Shown: one piece after another, positions 55,756 to 64,000 of the stretch
Layout of the letters: every line of letters begins with the position of its first letter
How positions within the stretch are numbered: position 1 is the first letter of the stretch
Source: Aquanectria penicillioides
Lineage: Eukaryota; Ascomycota; Sordariomycetes; Hypocreales; Nectriaceae
Assembly (NCBI GenBank): GCA_003415625.1
Contig: PYIU01000005.1
Location: forward strand, 4,345,001 to 4,409,000
Direction of reading: 5' to 3'
Length of the DNA stretch: 64,000 nucleotides
Position numbers and translations under genes: made by a program
The notes under the pieces: model-generated
Seen by the model: only the letters and a program-made list of their open reading frames with translations
Databases searched by the model: none
What the model was told of the DNA's origin: nothing

Positions 55756-57361
55756 GGCGAGCAGCTTAGCCGGAAAGCCCAAGGAAGATTCTGGTTATCA
55801 TTAATAGATGGTGACTGATGAACCGTCGGTATTGTTCTGACGAGATTAAACCAGCACAGGGTTGGGGGACCACCATTCTTGGGGAGCTTACTCTCAATGC
55901 CTCCAATTGGCTAAGATATGGGCGGTGTGGCCTGGCAGTACTAAATTTGAAACATCGGGGAACCAATGAATTGGTGGATTGGTGGATTACGAGATAGGCT
56001 GGCATGAAGATGAGCATACAGTGCCTAACCTACACCTCCCAACGAGAGAGTTTTGACAGCACTGTATGTTATGATGAAAACCGTAGTTATACGACAACGT
56101 TGATTTTTCTTTCTCATACTCCATCTTTTCTATAGGTTATATTGTACCAAAGTGCGTTTTGCGCTAAAACCCATCACAGGAGACAAGAGCACCTAAGTGG
56201 CTGTAGTTACAAAAAAATGTTTCAACAAACTCAACACCTACCCACCACAACTTAACCTAATGAACCTTTAAAAATGTATTTCCCTCTAAATCTTATTTTG
56301 TTTTATTAATTTGTCAGGAGTTGGGTCCCATTCCATCGCCTCCAAAGCATAGCCCAGTCCAAGCCCAATGGATGCCATTCTCTCCCTCTCCTGTGATTGA
56401 ATTATTTGTTACTGCCTATGGAGCTGATTGCAGGTCGTTTGACCCGCCGTGAATAGTTTTGATGTGGAGCCTGCGCAACACAAATAGCCAAGAAACAGCT
56501 CAAGGGTCAGGTGCTTACCACCTTACACTAATGCGAGACTGGCCAATTGACGTTGACTGGTTTTATTCTTCAAATGCAAATACCCTGCGCTTTATATAGA
56601 CGTAGGAATATAGTACAATATTTCTGTCAGCGGCACAACATGACAACATTGAGAGAGTTGAGTTTGTGCTCTAGACAAGGCGTTCGCACGCCATAATCGC
56701 CTAAAACGGGTTGGGAGTATCCACCAAAATCGAAAGATCACCGACGGGAAAAACAAGCGATCCTTGTCGATCCGGAGACTTGCACTCGCATCCCCGTTAC
56801 GCGGCGAACCGACCCTAGTTACCCGGCTAGCGTCCACTCTATTGATACCACCGCATACAAGATATCTGACCTGGAACTTCGCGCAATTGAGACCCAGTCA
56901 TCTGGTTACGTGATGCGCCGGGCACGCTTCAACTACATGTGCTTTCACATAAGCTAAAGGATCACTGCACAGGGCCCGAAGGTCTTAACCTATCAATCAG
57001 CTTAGTCTTCAAAGACTTATGCTGATGGCCTGCGGTAAACATCTAGCTATGCGTCCTATGTATCCGTTCTGCTAAACTCCTGCCGCATTTGTCGTCATCA
57101 CCTGTTGTAGGCCCTTGCATTTCGTACTCGAAGAACGTTTCCGCAGGGATGTTTAGCCCCAGCCCTGCTGCACTCTGGGAACCAACAGCCAACACCACCC
57201 CCTCTCACACGTAATCCCTGCAGGCTAAGAAATATTTCACCGCACCAGCCGGCCTTCCGCGCCACCCACCTTGTTGAATCTCTGCTCTTTTTCCCCTCAG
57301 CCCTTTTGTTTGTCGCTGATCATTTCCCGCTTCAAATCACCTACTGCTGGACGACTCTATC
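55756..57361. other. Gene-free divergent interval of about 1.6 kb
   Basis: Holds the promoters of the hypothetical gene (minus) and the methyltransferase (plus). No coding sequence was recognised. Confidence 0.4.
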
Positions 57362-59015
57362 ATGTCTTCACCTAAATCACCTCAGTCTGCCGCTAATGAG
57401 GCGTCACCAGGAAGCCGGACCTCACGAGACCATTCACCCCAAACGGCTGATGTGATTGAAGTTGTAAGTCTCAGCCGCCGGGATGTTCGCATTAGCTTCC
57501 ATGCAAATATTCACACCGATAGGACACGGACGAAACCGACTCCGCCTATCCTGAGTCGTGGGTGAAGAATGCCAGCCCCCACTGGGTGAAGAACTAACAC
57601 GGTTCCTGTAGGTTGAGAGTCAGCGATACCAGCTCGCTCCGATCATCTATTCTTAACTATAAATGGGAAAATGGACGTCGCTACCACGCATATCAAGATG
57701 GCACGTACTGGTATATCTCTTCCAAGCCTTGACTCATAATACCAGTACTAACAACCATGAAGGGGCCCAAACGATGAGCAGCAGCAGAACGCCGAAGATC
57801 TAATGTATGCTGATGCCAACCACCCAAATAATTTTGCATCTTAGATATATCTAACTCACTAATAGCCACGAATTGCACCGAATTCTTCTTGATGGCAAGC
57901 TTTGTGATGTTCCAATTAAAGAGGGTATACAAGTAAGAAAAGAAGGTTGAATGGTTCTCCAGTATTAGGTTTCTCATTATTTGCATAGAATGTCCTCGAT
58001 GTTGGCTGTGGAACAGGTGTTTGGGCAATGTAGGTTTGACAAGTTTTCCTAGGACAACTCATCAAGTCATGTTGGGCCTTCTATATTTTATACTTGTCGT
58101 CTAATGGTATTTAGTGAGTTTGCAGACGAGTACCCGTCAGCAGAGGTTATTGGGGTAGATTTGTCACCAATCCAACCCAACTTCGTCCCACCAAACTGCC
58201 GCTTTGAAGTGGATGATATCAACGAAACCTGGACATATCCAGAAAACAAATTTGACTTTATCCATGTGAGAGCTATGACTGGTTCTGTACCAGATTGGGT
58301 TGAATTCTATAAGAAAGCTCAAAGGTGAGCCAAAGAGCTTTGATGCCTATCGCTGTTTAATGTTTAACCTCCAACCACTTTGCACTTAGGCACCTCAAGC
58401 CCGGTGGCTGGGTTGAACATGTTGAACTCTCGGTCATTTCAAGGTCGGAGGATGGCACAATCAAGCCAGATTCTCCGATGAATGCATGGGTTGATGTCTT
58501 TGACAAAATTGGGAACGCACTAGGCAAAACATTTTTTGCCTGTGAAAAGGCAGGCGATGCTATCAAGGGTGCGGGCTTCAGCAATGTAACAGATCGACGA
58601 ATCAAACTTCCCATTGGTACATGGCCGAAGGATAAACAGTTAAAGCAGTGGGGTGCGTGGAATCGGCAATTCCTGTTGCAAGCCCTTGAAGGATTCTCCA
58701 TTCGAGGACTCACTGAGCTTCTGGGAGTATGACCCTGCTCGGCCCACGACTAATTCAAAATCCCTAACTGACATTGATTAGTGGTCGTTCGAAGAAGCAC
58801 AAGTTTTCTTAGCTCGCATGAGGAAGGAGCTTTTGGACCCTAATGTGCATGCATACGGTGAAGTGTATGTAACATCAATGAACTTGGCTAGAAACAGGAC
58901 AAAGACTGACATGCCGCAGGTGCGTCGCAAGTGGCCAGAAATCGGAGGAAGACGAAGAATCAGAGGCGACACATCAATAGGTCATGCTCTAACATACCCA
59001 AGTGTACCCGTGTAA
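57362..59015 (+). CDS. LaeA-like/UMTA SAM-dependent methyltransferase, ten exons
   Basis: Ten small exons with consistent phases were traced: 57362-57463, 57523-57557, 57612-57710, 57763-57804, 57866-57932, 57989-58029, 58115-58324, 58390-58726, 58782-58868 and 58920-59015, about 371 aa. Introns are 51-85 nt and most have CTAAC/CTAAT branch points. Family features are 'SSLRSSILNYKWENGRRYHA', 'GPNDEQQQNAEDL', SAM motif I 'NVLDVGCGTGVWA', 'DEYPSAEVIGVDLSPIQPNF', 'FDFIHVRAMTGSVPDW', 'HLKPGGWVEHVELS' and 'GEVYV'. The splice sites around exon 2-3 and the last exon have alternatives. LaeA-like proteins are methyltransferase-fold regulators or tailoring enzymes of secondary metabolism; which of these applies here is open. 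No in-frame stop remains once spliced. Confidence 0.82.
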
Positions 59016-59605
59016 TTCAAGAAGGTTCTTTATTCACAAACCCGTAACTTCTCCTTAGTTCCATCTCATCCATATATTGTGGTCGATGCAGTTTTGATAC
59101 TTGACTGGTGAATTCTGTGCTTTGTTTCTGGGTAATATCTTTCCCCCATGGCCGAATCCCTCTATTCTTTTTCCAGCTATCTACTCGGTGAGTTTGTGGT
59201 CTTGGGTACTGTGGATTGAGTAGTCATTCGCTGGGTCCTAGAACATAGAACCGGTTCATCGAAAGCGAGGAAGCCAACCAACTCTTTCTCCATCCAACAT
59301 GTCTTTTGAAGCCGCAAGCATCTGGCCCAATTTCTGATTACTTAGAAGACCTGGAATGTACATTCTGAGATGAATGTGAGATGAATGTTGGATGCAATGA
59401 GGTAAATTAAAGGACCTTCAATTAAATGCTTCAACTACGCTACCACAGCTAATATAGCGGGAGAAACCCATCACAGATGAGAGTAATTCACGTAATATAA
59501 CTTTTTTTAAATTAAAACCAGGGATAATATATAAATTATGCACTTCACTTACGATCTTCTTAACCAAGTTCTACAAATGTAGAATAATACCTCATTTCTG
59601 AGAGT
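59016..59605. other. Convergent AT-rich intergenic region
   Basis: No gene was recognised between the methyltransferase and the second NmrA-like pseudogene. Confidence 0.4.
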
Positions 59606-61207
59606 TCAGGACTGCGATAACATTTGCTCCCCTATCAAGGGGCTAAGGTTGGTAAGTTTCTCATCTTGAATGTAATTCTCCGAGAGAACTTGCCTAAAAC
59701 CGTTTATAAGGAGACGACCGAAAGTGGAGACCATGTAATTAACCCCCTCAACGGATTCTCCCTCATTGCCATGATACTCGTTCGGAAGCAGGGCAGCATT
59801 ATTATTCTCTAGCTTCTCAACACTACTGTATATTACCACAAACTTATTGCGTACGCTGAAGGTTAGACCTAGATGTATTGAACCGTATACTTGTGTGGAA
59901 AACATAGGGATTGGATATTGATAGCATTCTGGAGTAAAATGGATAGAAGCAGGTAACCTCGGACCTTTTCGGTCATCTTGGTCATCCTATTAAAGGTGAT
60001 AGTGTCGCTGAAGAAGATCGTGCGCTTTGGCTAGTGCACGGAGTCTACAGTAGCCGCAATGGCCTTGGCAGCATCGACAGAGTAGGTTAGAGTCAGGGGC
60101 TCATTTCCAGTACCAGGGATAATAGCTTTGCCGGCCGCAATGTCGACAGCCCTCATGTATGGTTGTAGAGTGGAAGTGAGGTGAGGGATGTCTCAATAGT
60201 TCATGAACACTCCATAGCAGAATCGGGCGTATCGAATGTCATTGGTCGCCTTGGGAGCTTCCTGTGCATCTAGGTAGTACTGGGCGTCAAGGTAGATATT
60301 TAAAATGTTGCATTGTGTGGTTATGGGATTATGGATTTCTTGGACCCTAGGAGAAAATTAAAGAAAAAACAAACAGAGACAGGGAGAGAGAGAAGAGAAG
60401 AAATAATAATTTGACGGTCAGTGGGTTGCTCACTGTTTATCAACAGGGAACCCATATTCACTAGGAATAACCCTCGTGATGTAATTTCATCGGTTGGCAG
60501 CCATGATGAGGTTCAGCTGGGCATCGCAGGCCTCCTTATTCCAAATATTAATGATAGACACATTACAAGGGGGGTCTTCAAATCGACCTGTTCCCCGTGA
60601 ATGTACAATAGTAATTGGGGGGGGGGGGATTGGGTAGGTAGGTAGGTCATTGATTTGCAAAAAAAGTGACTTGCTTCTTAACCAAGATTTATAGTGTAAA
60701 CTGGGTATCCTTTTTGCTGACTTATCTCTGGCAGAAAACTTTGAAAATAGATAAAAGGGACCTAAAAATATCATGCAAATTTAGGTGCAGATTTCAGGCA
60801 CTTTTTTTTGCAAATCAATGACCCCGTGACTGTTGCACATTTACGAGGAACAGGTCGATTTGAAGACCCCCCTTGCATTGTAAACCTTACACTCCTCTAA
60901 AGTCTTTCCAACAAAGCTATATCGGCATAGTCAACTGAAACAAACTTGTAAGGAATGACTTGGGAGCTTAAGGTTCATTAGTTGGCTTTGCCCGCATTGA
61001 AGAAGGGCTTTACTGACTCCATCTACGAATTAAACTGCAATAGTTCATCGTTGTAGGATGTTAGGGAGCTAGATGTCAATAAACACATACCTTACAGACA
61101 AGCACAATAATATCCTAGAGAGCTAGGCTGGCAATCTGCTCAGCCACACTCTTACCAAAATCCCTGGTACGGCCGGCAACAGCAACCACAGCCTTAATGC
61201 TGTTCAT
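59606..61207 (-). pseudogene. Dead NmrA-like reductase (second copy), interrupted by an inverted-repeat element
   Basis: Minus-strand blocks begin at ATG 61207: 'MNSIKAVVAVAGRTRDFGKS', 'VAEQIASLAL', 'FVSVDYADIALLERL', then the inserted element at 60566-60875. They resume with 'NVSIINIWNKEACDAQLNLIMAANR', 'VIPSEYG', 'RYARFCYGVFMNY', 'AVDIAAGKAIIPGTGNEPL', 'AKAIAATVDSVH', 'VVIYSSVEKLENN' and 'GESVEGVNYMVSTFGRL', stopping at 59606. In-frame stops include TGA at 60193-60195 after 'FMNY' and TAG at 60031-60033 before 'PKRTIFF', both where Trp is expected. The frame after the ATG also meets TAG after 'ASLAL'. The gene is inactive on several counts. It differs clearly from the copy at 43.8-45 kb. 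Confidence 0.78.
60566..60875. mobile_element. MITE-like element with long terminal inverted repeats
   Basis: The left end reads CAAGGGGGGTCTTCAAATCG inward from 60566. The right end, read inward on the minus strand from 60875, is the same for at least 29 bases. Similarity then continues with mismatches to the shared 'TCATTGATTTGCAAAAAAA' part. The left arm is longer because of a G-run (60617-60628) and an AGGT tract. The arms are about 105 and 79 nt, the element about 310 bp, with no coding capacity. The flanks show only partial similarity (AATG/TAATG), so the target duplication is uncertain. It is probably a non-autonomous DNA transposon. Confidence 0.75.
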
Positions 61208-63049
61208 ATTGGTCAAGATAGACGAATGTTTACTCTTTGAAAGGATGTGGTTCCGCAAGTAGATAGATGCAGGACTGCTCGAGGATTAAACGAATTTTGG
61301 CGAGAGAAGACAGTAGAGAGAGGAAAAGGGGAATGTCTTCGAGTCGAGAACTGATGATAATATATGGCATGGTGTAATGCGAGCCCCCTAGGTTGTGCCA
61401 TGTTTTGAGCCCTACTTAAGCGCACACAGTTGCTGCATCCCTACATCACAAACGGAGATGCGACCAAAGAGCAAAAGGGGATCAGTTAATTGCCGGACAT
61501 TTAGGTTGTTAGCATCGGGGTCTCGGTGTCCGAGATACGGGCCCGGCGACATTAGTCAGTTCAGGAGGGAAATACCGGTAGCACCCGTCCGTAACAATGC
61601 ACGGCCTAAGGTTAGGTTACATAAGTCAATTATCCATACTTAGCAAGGAAGGCGGAGACAATCACAAATCCCCAACTGTGGCCGGCGTGGAGGTTGAAAG
61701 TACCAGACGTCCCGATGTTCTTGATCAACCTCTGGGCATATTCTGGAGTACTCCAAGTATCAGAATATACCCTATTGCCCAGCATATCGCTTCTATGTCA
61801 CTGCCCGCCCTTGGTATGTCATATACTGCGCTGTCTGCGGTGGCAAAACTAGAATCTCAAATTCTTGCAGAATCCATGGGTTCGGTTGAAGGAATAACTT
61901 CTCGAACCCGAACCATCACGAACAAGGAGCAAGACAACTGCAGCAATGATGGAGGCCATAACTGGGTGCAATCTTGACTCTAGCTGAGAAATCTTTGAGA
62001 GGCGTATGATGAAGATGCTTGTCAATGAGAGTGGAATTAGTATTTTATACACACGTGGTGCACACTATTAAGATAATATTAACTTTTCGGATAATGCCTT
62101 ACGCTTAACAAGTTCTGGATTTTGCATCGGGTACGCTAAAAACTAAAAACTAAAAACTAAACGTTAAATGCAGAAATGTCATATCCATCACAACAACCTA
62201 TGAGCTTGCGGCGCGCGTATCCTTAGAGGCTATGCTTAAGTGGATGTAGGGTCAGATTTCCATATCAAACTTTTTGTAGAAGCCTCAGCATACGATGAGG
62301 ACTCGGTTTCGTATCTGATTCGAAGTCTGTGCTACATGCTAAACTCAAAATTACAAATTGTAATTCTATCTAAGGACCGGGTGATTGAATGATTCACGGG
62401 ACTCGGCATGTAAGCCAGCCGTATATGAGTTACAAGACTGCGTGCCTTGGAAGCGCGTTGATCATATCTTGTCTAGCTCGGCAAATAGAGTATATTTCGA
62501 CTTGCTCAAGGTGAAAGAAGCACTTTTAAGTTTAATTCGGATAAAAAAGTGTGATCAGTGGGAATATGTTAATTATGATGATTAGTATTGATATATGGTG
62601 TTTTCTGCATCGTTGTTCTTGTTCTGGCTATCATGTACATCCCCTACAAGAGTGGTGTGTCCAACACTTCCTCCAAGTAATAAACCATCTTCAGAGTGGA
62701 AGTGGCATACTCTCTCCCGTCAACTGATTTAAAGACATTACATTTGCCCTAGTGCAGTTTATTTAAGATGCTTTGCCGAATCTGTCCAAGTCTTGGGTGT
62801 CCATGCAGGTACGTGCCGATCACGAAAATAATTTCTGAATCCGCCTTCTCAATTGAATAGCTGCTTCTAGGGCTGGTCTATTATTCCTCACAAAAACAAT
62901 TCAATTAGATATCTTGAGCGGATAATTTATGGATCTTTTTCACCTTTGAATTCGAACACATATTAGTGATAGTGTGCCAAGCATAACTGTATTGGGACTA
63001 TTTATGTGGTCTATAATCTGACGGTTCTACTATGTAGTCTATCCCCTAA
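61208..63049. other. Gene-poor AT-rich interval of about 1.8 kb
   Basis: Contains three copies of AAAACTA near 62140-62160 and only chance ORFs. No family was recognised. Confidence 0.4.
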
Positions 63050-63478
63050 CCTCTTTGTCATCCTATTCGTATTCTTTATCGTCCTCCTCATCTATATACT
63101 GGTCCTCTAGGTCTTTCGTTGTCACCACTTAGTCCCTTTCCTCTCCAGCACCTGGGGGTGTCGAAGGCATTTTGTATTCTAGCAAAACAACATCGCTGAA
63201 TTTGTACTTCGAGCCTCCATAGAGACTCTTTCGTCTCTGATAGCCCGCGTTAGTCAGGCCGGCAGATGATACTTGTATATGTCCTTTTCCGGAAAACCTT
63301 TGATCGCGTTGTAACGATATCCAACTGTAGGATGGACTTGTCCCATGGTTTTTCCTGGAGAAGCATGAGTCAACTTTAAAGAGCTCTGTTGTGGATGGCC
63401 GAAACTTTTAAGGGTGGTTGAGGCGATTAGGACACGTGAGGTAGATATGCGTGAGAGATATTCGTCCATGTTTGCCAA
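63050..63478 (-). pseudogene. Decayed unrecognised coding sequence
   Basis: The minus strand reads 'VLIASTTLKSFGHPQ' and 'LTHASPGKTMGQVHPTVGYR' down to 'EKDIYKYHLPA' and a stop. One frame over it continues 'GLTNAGYQRRKSLYGGSKYK', 'DVVLLEYKMPSTPPGAGEE', then TAG/TAA stops with an acidic tail 'DQYIDEEDDKE'. Two adjoining frames with consistent protein character suggest a frameshifted gene. I do not recognise the family. Confidence 0.4.
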
Positions 63479-64000
63479 ATCAAAACCGTGGTAGTAAATT
63501 CAAACCATCATTGTTGTTCCTCCAATAGGATAATAGCATGAACCCTAAACAATCACGAGATTGTTCAGAAGTAAAAAATATAGACAAAATGAACCGCAAG
63601 ATAGAGTAGGAGGGGGAAAATAAATGTATAGGGTAAGGCCATTGACAAGATCCTTGTCTCGTCCCCATTGCTCCAATTGTCAGGGTAGGACGTAACCCAG
63701 GTGGGAGATTTAATCATAACAGTCCGTCCACAAGCCTAATCCATCCACAATCTCCGAAACCACCTTCCGAAACCACTCCCTTGCAGACTGCGGAGCACAG
63801 CACGCCGCGCTAACTAAACAATAGCTTTTGCCTCACTCTTGGCTCGACCCCGCTCATAGGAGCTTCAATTATCCCTTGGTAGCTAGCTGCAACGATCTTG
63901 AGGCTATGATTACCTAGGTCTGTGGTACGTTTGGCATCAGATGCTGTACCTTCGGGGTCGAGATTAGTCCAGAAAGAGGTTCCATTGAGGGAAAAGCTAG
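63479..64000. other. Right window edge, possible gene fragments
   Basis: The minus strand contains a short open segment ending 'REWFRKVVSEIVDGLGLWTD' before a TAA near 63713. Further right is a stretch with 'FSLNGTSFWTNLDPEG'. These may be exons of the same decayed gene as 63050-63478. Too little is visible to define them. Confidence 0.25.

Noticed and set aside
61597..61977. 126-codon plus-strand ORF in the AT-rich right part
   Set aside because: No homology-like motif; judged a chance ORF.

Overview
The window is nuclear DNA of a filamentous ascomycete (Pezizomycotina, most likely a sordariomycete). Genes are carried singly on both strands. Introns are about 50-75 nt with GT..AG ends and CTAAC/CTAAT-type branch points. 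The protein families are typical of moulds: GH47 mannosidase, DUF7708/NB-ARC/TPR NLR-like protein, CmcJ-like oxygenase, DUF1479, NmrA-like and LaeA-like proteins, MARVEL, and a BAS2-like secreted protein. No tRNA, rRNA, CRISPR or bacterial operon was seen.

Layout. 0-15 kb is mostly ordinary: a partial F-box/LRR-like gene, a conserved hypothetical gene, a Cys-rich single-pass membrane protein, GH47 alpha-mannosidase, a protein kinase/WD40 fusion whose catalytic-loop Asp is Asn, a decayed secreted-protein gene, and an NAD-dependent epimerase, followed by a GAATGT satellite. 15-28 kb holds a serine beta-lactamase-like hydrolase, a six-exon NLR-like gene, a five-exon CmcJ/AsaB-like oxygenase, a frameshifted F-box gene and a three-exon MFS sugar transporter. 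28-43 kb holds a dead LaeA-like methyltransferase, a frameshifted alpha/beta hydrolase, a divergent pair (MFS transporter and DUF1479 dioxygenase), a zinc-type quinone oxidoreductase, a MARVEL membrane protein and a secreted astacin with four Cys-rich repeats.

43-64 kb is gene-poor and eroded. It has two NmrA-like reductase pseudogenes (one carrying a short inverted-repeat element), a DHA-type MFS efflux pseudogene, another frameshifted alpha/beta hydrolase, and a few live genes: a tandem-duplicated BAS2-like secreted protein, a conserved hypothetical gene and a ten-exon LaeA-like methyltransferase. The mix of tailoring enzymes, efflux pump and methyltransferases in states of decay suggests an accessory, secondary-metabolism-type region. 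Some stop codons in the dead genes are TGG to TAG changes, as expected from repeat-induced point mutation. Several one-base breaks lie at or near homopolymers and could instead be assembly errors.

Exon boundaries were derived by reading frames and splice signals by eye. Family assignments come from motif recognition, not from a database search.
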